64,000 nt of DNA from NCBI GenBank assembly GCA_016125475.1, contig WGLR01000010.1:186001-250000 (forward strand), written 5' to 3'. The translations under genes and the position numbers were made by a program. This DNA is from Betaproteobacteria bacterium (GTDB lineage: Bacteria; Pseudomonadota; Gammaproteobacteria; Burkholderiales; Ga0077523). This document shows, in pieces, positions 17,910 to 26,270 of this stretch (position 1 is the stretch's first letter; every line of letters starts with the position of its first letter). The notes beneath the pieces were generated by a model. It searched no databases, was not told where the DNA came from, and was given only the letters and a program-made list of their open reading frames with translations.

Positions 17910-18311
17910 ATGACCGAACAACCCGCCGTGCGCGAGATTCCCGAGCCGCCGGTCAATCCGGAGAACCGCCCCTATTTCGAGGCCTGCGCACAGGGGCGGC
18001 TCCTGATCGGCCGGTGCAACGACTGCGGGCAGCACCACTTCTATCCGAGAGTGATCTGCCCGTCCTGTTTCTCGAACCGTACGGAATGGATCCCCTCGGA
18101 AGGCACGGGGACGATCTACACCTACAGCACGATGCACCGCGGCACGCCGGTGCCGTACACGGTCGCGTACGTCACGCTCGACGAGGGCGTCACGATGCTC
18201 ACGAATCTCGTCGACTGCGATCCGGCGCGTCTCGCGATCGGTCAGCGTGTGCGGGTCGTGTTCGCGAAGACCGTCGCGGGCACTTCGGTGCCGATGTTCA
18301 CGCCTGCCTGA
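17910..18311 (+). CDS. DUF35 zinc-ribbon/OB-fold protein
   Basis: A 133-residue protein from the ATG at 17910. The N-terminal rubredoxin-like zinc ribbon has Cys36-x2-Cys39 and Cys50-x2-Cys53; the rest is an OB-fold (GTIYTYSTMHRGTPVPYTVAYV) as in DUF35 proteins. Such proteins are obligate partners of thiolase-like enzymes, where the OB domain binds acyl-CoA. It follows the Cys-less thiolase-like gene by 11 bases with an AGGA site inside the gap. The longer upstream ORF in this frame overlaps that gene and is not needed. Confidence 0.9.
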   Translation: MTEQPAVREIPEPPVNPENRPYFEACAQGRLLIGRCNDCGQHHFYPRVICPSCFSNRTEWIPSEGTGTIYTYSTMHRGTPVPYTVAYVTLDEGVTMLTNLVDCDPARLAIGQRVRVVFAKTVAGTSVPMFTPA

Positions 18312-18324
18312 CGCGCTGCGCGTC
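18310..18324. terminator. Short hairpin between convergent genes
   Basis: GACGCG-CTG-CGCGTC forms a six-base-pair stem exactly in the 15-bp gap between the DUF35 stop and the SDR stop. There is no T-run, so it may be a weak bidirectional terminator. Confidence 0.35.
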
Positions 18325-18326
18325 GG

Positions 18327-19076
18327 TCACGCGGCGGTGAATCCGCCGTCGACGACGATCTCCGCGCCGGTCACGTAGGACGCCTCGTCGGACGCCAGGA
18401 ACAGGGCGGCGTAGGCGGCCTCGTCCGCGCGACCGGCGCGTCCGAGCGGTATCGCGGCGATCGTCTGTTCGCGCACGGCCGGATCGGCAGACGTGACGGA
18501 CGAGCGCATCGGGGGCATGAGGCCCGGATGCACCGAGTTCACCCGGATGCCGTCCCGGCCGTACTGCACCGCGGCCGATTTCGAGAGAATGTGGATGCCG
18601 GCCTTCGCGGCGTTGTAGCCCATGTGCACGAAGGGCTGACCGATGAGGCCCGAGATCGACGAGAAGTTCACGATCGATCCGCCGCCCGTGCGCTGCATCT
18701 CGGTGACTGCATACTTCACGCCCAGGAACGTGCCGCGCGCGTTGACGGCCATCATCCTGTCGAAATGCGCCACGTCGAGACGATCCGGCACCGCGCCGCT
18801 TATGCCCGCGTTGTTCACGAGCACGTCGAGGCGTCCGTGGCGCCCCACGACAATGCCGATCGCGGATGCCCAGTCGTCCTCGCGCGAGACGTCGAGGTGG
18901 AGGTATTCGGCGTGACCGCCGTCCGCGCGGATGGCGGCTGCCACGGCCTCGCCCTCTTCGTCCAGCACGTCCGCGACGAACACGTGCGCGCCCTCGCGCG
19001 CGAAGAGGCGTGCCATCGCTTCGCCCATGCCGTGCGCAGCACCCGTGATGATCGTGACCTTGTCCGCAAGTCGCAT
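18327..19076 (-). CDS. SDR-family oxidoreductase
   Basis: A 249-residue classical short-chain dehydrogenase: TGAAHGMG cofactor loop, Asp36 after the second strand (VADV, favouring NAD), NNAG, and catalytic Ser140, Tyr154 (GYNAAKAG) and Lys158. The C-terminal DGGFTAA is typical. Substrate unknown. AAGGGAG precedes the ATG. It is the second gene of a minus-strand unit behind acetoacetyl-CoA synthetase, so oxidation of a hydroxy- to a ketoacid or ketone (for example 3-hydroxybutyrate to acetoacetate) would fit the context, but that is inference. Confidence 0.88.
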   Translation of the reverse strand: MRLADKVTIITGAAHGMGEAMARLFAREGAHVFVADVLDEEGEAVAAAIRADGGHAEYLHLDVSREDDWASAIGIVVGRHGRLDVLVNNAGISGAVPDRLDVAHFDRMMAVNARGTFLGVKYAVTEMQRTGGGSIVNFSSISGLIGQPFVHMGYNAAKAGIHILSKSAAVQYGRDGIRVNSVHPGLMPPMRSSVTSADPAVREQTIAAIPLGRAGRADEAAYAALFLASDEASYVTGAEIVVDGGFTAA

Positions 19077-19163
19077 GTCTCCCTTCCTCCGTCTGTACGT
19101 CTTCGTGTGTGTACCCCGGCGCGCCCGTGCGCGCGTGGCGCAGGGAGAATAGCGCAGCCCCGG

Positions 19164-21176
19164 TCAGGCGTCGCGCGCGCGGCGCCGCGCGAAATCGACG
19201 AACCAGTCGAGCGCGCCGGGATTGGCCATGGAATCCCGATTGACGGCCCGGTCGACCGGCTGCCCGAGCAGGATCTTCTTGATCGGGACTTCCAGCTTCT
19301 TGCCGGAGATCGTGCGCGGTACATCCGGAATCGCGATCACCTCGTTGGGGACATGTCGCGCGGAGAGCCGCGTCCGGATCGCCGCGAGCAGTGCGTCGCG
19401 GAGTTCCGACGACACGCCGGCGGCCGGATCGCGGAGCACGACGAACAGGGCCATGAAGGACTCCCGTCCGAGGTACTCGAGGTCGATCACGAGTGAATCC
19501 GTGACCTCGGAAAACTCCTCCACGACCCGGTACAGTTCCGCCGTGCCCATGCGGATCCCGTGACGGTTGATCGTCGAGTCGGACCGGCCGTAGATGACCG
19601 CGGTAACGGACTCCGGGCGCCGGATCAGCCTGAGCCAGTCGCCGTGGCGCCACACGCCCGGGTACACGTCGAAATAGCTCTCGTGGTAGCGGCGCCCGTC
19701 GGTGTCGCCCCAGAAGTACAGCGGCATGGATGGCAGCGGCAGCGTGCAGACGAGTTCTCCGACCTGGTCGTAGACCGGTCGGCCTTCGTCGTCGAATGCA
19801 TAGGTGGCCGTGCCGAGCGGGCGGCACTGCATCTCGCCGGCACGTACGGGGAGGACCGGGCACGCGCCCACGAACGCCGCGGCCGGGTCGGTTCCGCCGG
19901 AGATGGACGCGAGCAGCAGGTCCGGGCCGACGTGCTCGTACACCCACCGGTATCCCTCCTCGGTGAGCGGCGAGCCGGTGTTCCCGAGCGCGCGCAGCGC
20001 CGAGAGATCGAACAGTCCGCGCGGGCTGAGCCCTGCCTTCATGCACAGGCCCAGGAACGCGGGGCTCGTGCCGAAGAACGTGGCGCCGTGGCGTTCCGCG
20101 AAGCGCCAGAGCGTCGACAGGTCCGGATGGCCGGGATTGCCGTCGAACTGCAGGATCGTGCACCCCGTCGCGAGCGTCGAGACGAGAAGGTTCCACATGA
20201 TCCAGCTCGTCGAGGAGAACCAGAAGAAGCGGTCGTCCCGGCCGACGTCGAGGTGCAGCGCGATGCCCTTGAAGTTCTCGAGCACGATTCCGCCGTGACC
20301 GTGCACGATCGGCTTCGGCATGCCCGTGGTGCCGGACGAGTAGACGATCCAGAGCGGGTGGTCGAACGGCACGGGCGTGAACTGCGGCGCGGCGGGTCGC
20401 GCGAGCACCTCGTCGATGCGGACGACGCTGACGCCGGGCCGGGCTGCGGTCGCGTCGAAGGTCGCCTCCGGATCCAGGTACGGGACGAACACGACGGCCT
20501 CGAGCGACGGCAGTCCCGCGACGAGTTCGGCGACGATCTCCCGCCGGTCGATACGCTTGCCGCCGTATCGGTAACCGTCCACCGCGAAGAGCATGCGTGG
20601 CGAGATCTGGCGGAAGCGGTCGAGGACGCTGACGACCCCCATGTCCGGCGAGCAGCTGGACCAGACACCCCCGACGCTCGCGGTCGCGAGCAGTGCGACG
20701 ACACTCTCGGGAATGTTCGGCATGTAGGATGCGACGCGGTCGCCGGGCTGGATGCCGAACGCGGCGAGGCAGTGCGTGACGGCACCCACCTGCCGGGCGA
20801 GGCCCGCCCACGTGACGGTGACGGGTGCGCGCGTTTCGGACTCGCAGACGATCGCGAGGCGGCGCTCGGCGTCCGGTTCGAACGCGGCGGCGAGCGAGTG
20901 CTCGGCGTAGTTGAGCGTCGCACCCGCGAACCACTTCGCACCGGGCATCGTGCGCCGGTCGAGCACGCAGTCGTACGGGGTGTGCGCGCGGATCGGGAAA
21001 TACTCCCACAGCGTCGACCAGAACGACTCGAGTTCGTCGACCGACCACTGCCACATGGACTCGTAGTCCGTGAAGCGGAGTCCGTACCGCCGCTCGAGCC
21101 ACGATCGGTAATGGGTGAACCGGGAGCGTGCGATGCGGTCTGCCGACGGGCACCAGATGGGGGTCGGATCGGTCAT
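19164..21176 (-). CDS. aacS: Acetoacetate-CoA ligase
   Basis: A 670-residue ANL-family ligase of the length typical for acetoacetyl-CoA synthetases. The N-terminal cap has MWQWSVDELESFW and MPGAKWFAGATLNYAEH, and the ATP site YSSGTTGMPKPIVHGHGG is complete; the C-terminus has the RTISGKKLEVPIKKIL lysine region. It activates acetoacetate with ATP and CoA, feeding ketone-body or 3-hydroxybutyrate carbon into acetyl-CoA or polyhydroxybutyrate. It lies upstream of an SDR gene on the same strand with an 87-bp gap. No clear ribosome site is visible before the ATG. Confidence 0.93.
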   Translation of the reverse strand: MTDPTPIWCPSADRIARSRFTHYRSWLERRYGLRFTDYESMWQWSVDELESFWSTLWEYFPIRAHTPYDCVLDRRTMPGAKWFAGATLNYAEHSLAAAFEPDAERRLAIVCESETRAPVTVTWAGLARQVGAVTHCLAAFGIQPGDRVASYMPNIPESVVALLATASVGGVWSSCSPDMGVVSVLDRFRQISPRMLFAVDGYRYGGKRIDRREIVAELVAGLPSLEAVVFVPYLDPEATFDATAARPGVSVVRIDEVLARPAAPQFTPVPFDHPLWIVYSSGTTGMPKPIVHGHGGIVLENFKGIALHLDVGRDDRFFWFSSTSWIMWNLLVSTLATGCTILQFDGNPGHPDLSTLWRFAERHGATFFGTSPAFLGLCMKAGLSPRGLFDLSALRALGNTGSPLTEEGYRWVYEHVGPDLLLASISGGTDPAAAFVGACPVLPVRAGEMQCRPLGTATYAFDDEGRPVYDQVGELVCTLPLPSMPLYFWGDTDGRRYHESYFDVYPGVWRHGDWLRLIRRPESVTAVIYGRSDSTINRHGIRMGTAELYRVVEEFSEVTDSLVIDLEYLGRESFMALFVVLRDPAAGVSSELRDALLAAIRTRLSARHVPNEVIAIPDVPRTISGKKLEVPIKKILLGQPVDRAVNRDSMANPGALDWFVDFARRRARDA

Positions 21177-21345
21177 TGGGGGATCGTGTGGTGTGCGCAG
21201 GGCGTTTCGGAACAGGGCGAATGGTAAGGAAGAACCGGCCGGTTCGCACGGCTGCGAGGGCCGTCGTGCGCCGGCACGAGCACGGAAGCGCCGAACGGTG
21301 CCAGAATCGCCCCTTCACGACCTACGTTTCAGGGAACCGACTGCA

Positions 21346-21708
21346 TTGAACAGACCGGCAGCCAGATCGGGCGGGCTCGTCTACTCGACGGAGCACGGCA
21401 GGACCTGTCCGCAGTGCCGACGACCCGTCGCCCAGTGCGTGTGCACGAAGCGGAGCGCGCCGGCCGGTGACGGCAACGTGCGCGTATCGCGCCAGTCGAA
21501 GGGGCGCGGGGGCAAGACGGTCTCGCTCGTGAGCGGTGTGCCGCTCGCGGGGGAGGCGCTTGCGACGCTCGGCGCGGACCTGCGGCGCGCGTGCGGGTCC
21601 GGGGGCACGGTGAAGGACGGGGTGATCGAGATACAGGGGGACCACTGCGAGCGGCTCCTCCAGGAACTGGAGAAGCGAGGGTGGAAGGCAAGGCGCGCGG
21701 GCGGATGA
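21346..21708 (+). CDS. yciH: SUI1/YciH translation initiation factor homologue
   Basis: A 120-residue protein. The likely start is the TTG at 21346, behind AGGGA, giving the usual N-terminus close to [20 protein letters not shown]; the longer frame upstream has no family match. Features are the CPQC/CVC N-terminal cysteine region and the eIF1-like core ([28 protein letters not shown]). The bacterial homologue affects start-codon fidelity. Its stop overlaps the ATG of the pseudouridine synthase gene, so two translation-related genes are coupled. Confidence 0.93.
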   Translation: MNRPAARSGGLVYSTEHGRTCPQCRRPVAQCVCTKRSAPAGDGNVRVSRQSKGRGGKTVSLVSGVPLAGEALATLGADLRRACGSGGTVKDGVIEIQGDHCERLLQELEKRGWKARRAGG

Positions 21709-22505
21709 AGCCCGGCAAGGCACCGGAGACGCGCGGGCGCGAGCCCGCGGCCTCGGCAGGAACTTCCGACAACGACGGCCGCGTGCGGGTGTCGAAGCTC
21801 CTGTCCGAGCGGGGGCTCTGTTCGCGGCGGGAGGCGGATACCTTCATCGAGCGTGGCTGGGTCTTCGTCGACGGTCAGCCTGTCACCGAACTCGGGACGC
21901 GCGCCCGGCCGGATCAGGAGATCACGCTCAGCCGGGCCGCGCGCGAGCAGCAGGGCACGCAGGTGACGATCCTGCTGCACAAGCCCGTCGGCTTCGTCTC
22001 CGGGCAGGCGGAAGGCGGGTACCGGCCAGCAGTAGCCCTCGTCGAGTCCCGCTCTCGTTTCGAGGGTGACCGCACGCCGATCCGCTTCAGTCCCGCTCAC
22101 CTGCGGGGGCTAGCGCCGGCAGGGCGCCTCGACATCGACTCGACGGGACTGCTCGTGCTCACGCAGGACGGACGCGTCGCGCGTCGCCTGATCGGCGAGG
22201 ACTCCACGATCGAGAAGGAATATCTCGTGCGCGTGGAGGGCTCGCTCACGCCGGACGCGCTCGCACGGCTGAACCACGGGCTGAGTCTGGACGGGCAGCC
22301 GCTCAAGCCCGCGCAGGTCCGGTGGCAGAATGCGGAACAGCTCAATTTCGTGCTGCAGGAAGGCAGGAAGCGCCAGATCCGCAGGATGTGCGAGCTCGTC
22401 GGGCTGAAGGTGCTCGGGCTCAAGCGTGTGCGCATCGGCGGCGTCCGGCTCGGGAACCTGCCGCCCGGACGCTGGCGCTATCTCGCGCCCGGGGAGCGCT
22501 TCTGA
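21705..22505 (+). CDS. RsuA/RluB/E/F-family 23S rRNA pseudouridine synthase
   Basis: A 266-residue protein from the ATG at 21705 (ATGA overlap with yciH). It has an N-terminal S4 RNA-binding domain (~28-75: [17 protein letters not shown]) and the catalytic domain with Asp143 in [11 protein letters not shown], the nucleophile that isomerises uridine. The [12 protein letters not shown] motif is typical of this family. An insert at ~112-137 before the catalytic motif, with an [10 protein letters not shown] stretch, looks closest to RluF-type enzymes, but the target uridine cannot be read from sequence. Confidence 0.92.
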   Translation: MKPGKAPETRGREPAASAGTSDNDGRVRVSKLLSERGLCSRREADTFIERGWVFVDGQPVTELGTRARPDQEITLSRAAREQQGTQVTILLHKPVGFVSGQAEGGYRPAVALVESRSRFEGDRTPIRFSPAHLRGLAPAGRLDIDSTGLLVLTQDGRVARRLIGEDSTIEKEYLVRVEGSLTPDALARLNHGLSLDGQPLKPAQVRWQNAEQLNFVLQEGRKRQIRRMCELVGLKVLGLKRVRIGGVRLGNLPPGRWRYLAPGERF

Positions 22506-22573
22506 GGCTCCCGGGGGGAACGGTGCCGCACCCGTTGCGCAACAGAATCAGAATCGACGAGGGAGACACAGCC

Positions 22574-23032
22574 ATGCAGAGCAGGAGACTGGACACCGGG
22601 AAGCGGGCATTTCTGGCCGGGGCGACGATGGCCTTTCTGGGGGTCGTGGCGCCGGTCACCGCGGCGGAAGAACCGCAGAAGGCCGTCGAGGGGCAGTATT
22701 GCGAGACCTGGGCGCGCAACGGCGCGATGGGCGCGAAGGTGCAGCGTCAGGGCGCGGGACGCGAGATCGAGTACATCACCGAGAACCAGCTCCGCTACCT
22801 GCTCAAGCACAAGGCGGAGAGCGAGAAGCTCTACCTGCTGAAGCGGGAGTACACGCCGGAGGAACGCCGCTTCCTGGAGGAGTCGATGCTCCATGGCTAC
22901 GATCGCATGGACAAGTGGTCGGCTGCGCATCCGGGCACGGAGCCCGACTACGAGACCTGGGTGGCGGAGGACGTCGCGGATTGCCTGAAGAACCTGCCGC
23001 CTTCCGTGCGGGATCTCATGCGCGAGAAGTGA
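22574..23032 (+). CDS. Small exported protein of unknown function
   Basis: A 152-residue protein from the ATG at 22574, with GAGGGAG upstream. Residues 1-~31 form a signal peptide (RRLDTGKRAF, then a hydrophobic run ending VTAAEEP). The mature part is mainly helical and charged, has two cysteines (QYCETW and VADCLKN) that could form a disulfide in the periplasm, and no membrane segment. I do not recognise a family. It sits between the pseudouridine synthase and the photolyase-like gene. Confidence 0.8.
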   Translation: MQSRRLDTGKRAFLAGATMAFLGVVAPVTAAEEPQKAVEGQYCETWARNGAMGAKVQRQGAGREIEYITENQLRYLLKHKAESEKLYLLKREYTPEERRFLEESMLHGYDRMDKWSAAHPGTEPDYETWVAEDVADCLKNLPPSVRDLMREK

Positions 23033-23066
23033 CCGCACCCGACCCTCGCGGGTACGGACGGCGTCC

Positions 23067-24200
23067 GTGAACACCGGATTCCCTCCCACCCGCGACGAGG
23101 CGCTCGCGCGGCTCGCCGCGATCGATCCTGCCCGCTATGCACGCACGCGGAACGCCCTCGACGGTGCGGTGACACGTCTCTCGCCGTATCTCACGCACGG
23201 GATTCTCACGGTTCCGGAGGTGGCGAGGGCCCTTCTCGCGCGCGGCGTCCCGCCCGGGCACAGGCTCCTGTTCGAGCTTGCCTGGCGCGAGTACTGGCAC
23301 CACGTCTGGAGAGAGTGCGGCGACGGGATCTTTCACGCGGTGCGGCCGGAAAACGAGCCCCCCTGTGTGCATCGCGAAGTTCCGCCCGACGTCCGCGAGG
23401 CCCGCACGGGTGTGCCCGTGATCGACGCCGCAGTGCGTGCGCTGTACGAGGACGGCTACGTGCACAACCACGCACGCATGTGGCTCGCGTCGTACCTCGT
23501 CCATCTCAGGAAGGTCGACTGGCGCGCCGGCGCGCGCTGGTTCCAGGCGCATCTGCTCGACGGCGACCTCGCCTCGAACACCCTTTCCTGGCAGTGGGTG
23601 GCCGGCACCTTCACGGGCCGGCGCTACCTGTTCAACGACGAGAACGTCCGGCGTTACGCACCGGACCTGTCGCGGGCCGGCACGGCGATCGATCGCTCCT
23701 ACGAGGAACTGGACCGGATCGCCGACGGAGCGGTGCCGGTCGGTCCGGAGCCGGGGGCACCGGCGGCGGGCGTCGAGGAACCCGGGACATGCCCCACGAT
23801 TCCCGTCGTGTCCACGCCCGTGCCTCCGGTGCGGGAGCTTCGGGTCGCCCTCATACACCCGTGGATGCTCGGCGACCGTCCGGACTGTGACGTCGCCGTC
23901 GGCGTGATCCACGTTCCCCACCACGCCGCACATCCCTGGTCCCGCAGACGATGGTCGTTCGTGCTCGAGCGGATGCGGGCCGTGACCGACGCGATCCACG
24001 CGGGCGATCTCCGGGACCTGGCCGGAATCCTCGCGTCCGCCCGGTCGCGAGAGTCGATCGGGACGCAGTGTCCCGGCTACGCCGAGGCGCTCGGGAGCGT
24101 GTGCGATGTGGTCGTGCCGGCACCGCGGGCATTCACCGAACCGGCGCGCCCGTGCCGTTCATTCAGCCGGTACTGGCAGCAGGTGTCACTGGCGCCGTGA
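23067..24200 (+). CDS. Photolyase/cryptochrome-like protein with the FAD domain at the N-terminus
   Basis: A 377-residue protein starting at a GTG with no strong ribosome site. Residues 1-~215 are the FAD-binding domain of photolyases: TRLSPYLTHGILT, ELAWREYWHHVW, a GVPVIDAAVRALYEDGYVHN segment, NHARMWLASYLV and GDLASNTLSWQWVAGTF. The usual N-terminal antenna domain is missing. After a Pro/Gly-rich linker (~220-253), residues ~255-377 look like a reduced alpha/beta domain (RVALIHPWML, AVGVIHVPHHAAHPW, RRWSFVLERMRAV) reminiscent of the antenna domain, as if the domain order were swapped. DNA repair, or light or redox sensing, are possible. Confidence 0.85.
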   Translation: MNTGFPPTRDEALARLAAIDPARYARTRNALDGAVTRLSPYLTHGILTVPEVARALLARGVPPGHRLLFELAWREYWHHVWRECGDGIFHAVRPENEPPCVHREVPPDVREARTGVPVIDAAVRALYEDGYVHNHARMWLASYLVHLRKVDWRAGARWFQAHLLDGDLASNTLSWQWVAGTFTGRRYLFNDENVRRYAPDLSRAGTAIDRSYEELDRIADGAVPVGPEPGAPAAGVEEPGTCPTIPVVSTPVPPVRELRVALIHPWMLGDRPDCDVAVGVIHVPHHAAHPWSRRRWSFVLERMRAVTDAIHAGDLRDLAGILASARSRESIGTQCPGYAEALGSVCDVVVPAPRAFTEPARPCRSFSRYWQQVSLAP

Positions 24201-24229
24201 TGCCGCGTTCGGTGTCCGGGACGGGAAGA

Positions 24230-25123
24230 TCAGGCGTCGCAGACCGGGCCGAGCTGGGCGCGCAGGATCGCGACGTTCGTGACGAGTCCGGGCAGCAGCC
24301 ACTGGAACAGCCGGGCCACCGATGTCACGTCTCCCCGGTCTGCATCGGCGGCGGCAGCTTCACGAAGCACCGCGGCATCGAGTGAAGAAGGGTCAGGGAG
24401 CTCGCGCGTGACGATGATCGTGGCCCTGTCGTGCACGGACCTGCAGACGGGTTCATAGCGTTCCGAGGCCACACAGGGCTTCAGCCCTGCCCATGCCTGC
24501 GCGAAATAGGACGGCCAGCGCGCGAACGCGCGATAGTCCGTGTTGACGAAAGGCAGGCCCAGCGTGGCCTTGATGTCCGCAAAGACTGCACGCGTCGGCG
24601 CGTCGGCATGGTGTGCCTCCATGAGCACGAGCGGTGCAGGCGAGGGTGTCGCGTCGCGGTGCCGCGATGCCGCGGGTCCGGGCGGATGACCGGACAACCG
24701 GCCGCCCTCCAGCAGCACCCTCACGAGTGTCGCGATCAGCAGGTACGGAAAGTTGCCGCGCGAGAAGATCTCGACGACGTTCCGGATCGCGTCGATCTCC
24801 CGCCCGGCGTATCCCGTGCGCGCCAGTGCAGGCAGCAGCGAAGGCACCTGGAAGGCGTCCACCTGCTGCTCGGTGAAGATGCGCAGGCTGCCGCACGCCG
24901 CCACGAAGGACTCGCTCTCGACGATCGGGCGCAGGCCGCGCCAGAGTTCCCGGAAGAAGTTCGGGTAGTGCGCGAGCGCCATGGTCACCACGCCCATCCA
25001 GGGAACATCCAGCGCGTGCTTCATTTCCTCGTACCAGGTGTGCAGCTGACCGCTCGCGAGGTATTCGGGCACGGGGTGAATCGCCGGGAGACGATCGGGG
25101 CGCAGACGGACGAGGTCACTCAT
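24230..25123 (-). CDS. DehI-type 2-haloacid dehalogenase family protein
   Basis: A 297-residue helical protein with an internal duplication: residues ~30-90 (WYEEMKHALDVPWMG, HYPNFFRELWRGLRP) repeat as ~180-240 (VFADIKATLGLPFVN, RWPSYFAQAWAGLKP). This pseudo-dimer is typical of group I dehalogenases (DehI). Asp196 in NTDYRAF and Asn124 in RGNFPY match by position the water-activating Asp189 and Asn114 of Pseudomonas DehI. Such enzymes hydrolyse 2-haloalkanoic acids of either chirality. A HAD-type dehalogenase lies 1.2 kb away. Family members without proven dehalogenase activity exist. Confidence 0.85.
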   Translation of the reverse strand: MSDLVRLRPDRLPAIHPVPEYLASGQLHTWYEEMKHALDVPWMGVVTMALAHYPNFFRELWRGLRPIVESESFVAACGSLRIFTEQQVDAFQVPSLLPALARTGYAGREIDAIRNVVEIFSRGNFPYLLIATLVRVLLEGGRLSGHPPGPAASRHRDATPSPAPLVLMEAHHADAPTRAVFADIKATLGLPFVNTDYRAFARWPSYFAQAWAGLKPCVASERYEPVCRSVHDRATIIVTRELPDPSSLDAAVLREAAAADADRGDVTSVARLFQWLLPGLVTNVAILRAQLGPVCDA

Positions 25124-25340
25124 CGGATAGCGGTTCCCGTGCGGAAGGTGGAGAAGGCGGCCGCCGTGACGGTATCGCTGCGGACCACGGCATCCGTTCC
25201 GAATCCGTAACGCATCGGTTATGTCCCCTCCAATAGCATTTTCGGCGGGTCGGAACGGCCGGCGAATGCCCGGGCCCTGCGACCTGTCGATCGAACGGCC
25301 CTGTCAGGGATCGGTTGACGGTCCCGGCGAGCCCGGTGCC

Positions 25341-25369
25341 GCGACAGAGCGGGTCGACTGCCCTTATAC
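25341..25369 (+). promoter_or_regulatory. Candidate promoter of the PEP-CTERM gene
   Basis: GCGACA and TTATAC are separated by 17 bases and lie 28 bases before the ATG, a plausible sigma-70 promoter. A TTGACG at 25315-25320 has no partner -10. Apart from this the 273-bp gap is featureless. Confidence 0.35.
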
Positions 25370-25396
25370 GAACGAACTTCAACCGGAGACACGAAC

Positions 25397-26221
25397 ATGC
25401 GTTTTCAGATGGAAAAGGTAGTCGTCACCGCGCTGGGTGCCGCAGCGGCATCGCTCGCGCTGGCCGGATCCGCCCAGGCGGCGGCCCCGGTGCAGAGCAC
25501 GGACATCGGCCTGGACACGGCCGTCGAAGGTTCCGCACCGTCGGGTGCGTCCCAGCCGTGGGTGAACGTCCGGCTCATCGATCTGGGCTTCACGGCCGGT
25601 TCCGCCTTCGACGGTGTCAGGAACACCGTCGAGCTTCAGATCACGACGACGCAGAACCTCGAACCGCCGCCCTTCACGGCGGACCAGCTGGCCGGCTTCG
25701 GTCTTTCGGACTATCCCACGGTCGGTCAGGTTCAGGGACTCGGCAACCTGTCGAGCGGCGAGTTCGTGCGGTCGGTGTACCTGAACGTGAACGAGGCGGC
25801 CGTGCCCGGGTTCGACTATTCGAAACTCTCGCTCGTATGGTCCGATCCGCTCGGCTTTCCCTATCCGGGCGTCGAACCGGCCAGCGTCGGCATCGGCAAG
25901 GACGCCTTCAGTGCGGGCAGCGCAGGGACGTTCGACATCAGGATCAGCTTCGCGGATGGTGCGCTCGGGCCCGACGGCACGATTTCGTCGAAGCTGGTGT
26001 TCATCTATGGTGGTCCGCTCGGTTCCGACAGCAACATCGACCTTGACCTGTTCCAGGCCGGTTCGATCGGCGGTGCGGTGAGCTATCTTTCGGCCGCGTA
26101 CGTCGGAGGCACTCCGCTCTCCGGGAGCGCGGTGATCGCTGCCGTCCCCGAGCCGGGCACCTACGCGCTGTTCGGACTCGGCTTGTTCGGACTCGGCTTC
26201 GCCGCACGCCGGCGCCGGTAG
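25397..26221 (+). CDS. PEP-CTERM sorting-signal exported protein
   Basis: A 274-residue protein with a signal peptide (to ~residue 29, LALAGSAQAA) and a C-terminal PEP-CTERM tail from residue 250: VPEPGTYALFGLGLFGLG, a short hydrophobic helix, then a run of arginines. The PEP motif is cut by the EpsH-type exosortase, so the protein should be exported and released or anchored at the surface, often with extracellular polysaccharide. The central part is Gly/Ser/Asp-rich, beta-type and unrecognised. No exosortase is in this window. GGAGA lies 7 bases upstream, and a strong terminator follows. Confidence 0.93.
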   Translation: MRFQMEKVVVTALGAAAASLALAGSAQAAAPVQSTDIGLDTAVEGSAPSGASQPWVNVRLIDLGFTAGSAFDGVRNTVELQITTTQNLEPPPFTADQLAGFGLSDYPTVGQVQGLGNLSSGEFVRSVYLNVNEAAVPGFDYSKLSLVWSDPLGFPYPGVEPASVGIGKDAFSAGSAGTFDIRISFADGALGPDGTISSKLVFIYGGPLGSDSNIDLDLFQAGSIGGAVSYLSAAYVGGTPLSGSAVIAAVPEPGTYALFGLGLFGLGFAARRRR

Positions 26222-26237
26222 GCACCGAAACACGCGG

Positions 26238-26265
26238 ACGGTCCGGGACCTGGCCCCCGGACCGT
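26238..26265. terminator. Rho-independent-type terminator between convergent genes
   Basis: ACGGTCCGGG (26238-26247) and CCCGGACCGT (26256-26265) form a perfect ten-base-pair stem with an eight-base loop, followed by TTGCCT. It lies 16 bases after the PEP-CTERM stop and 5 bases from the stop of the opposing HAD gene, and could serve both directions. Confidence 0.7.
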
Positions 26266-26270
26266 TTGCC

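Noticed and set aside
18298-21318. A ~1000-residue minus-strand ORF covering the SDR and acetoacetyl-CoA synthetase genes
   Set aside because: It is a shifted frame over two real minus-strand genes with full family motifs; Arg-rich and without motifs.
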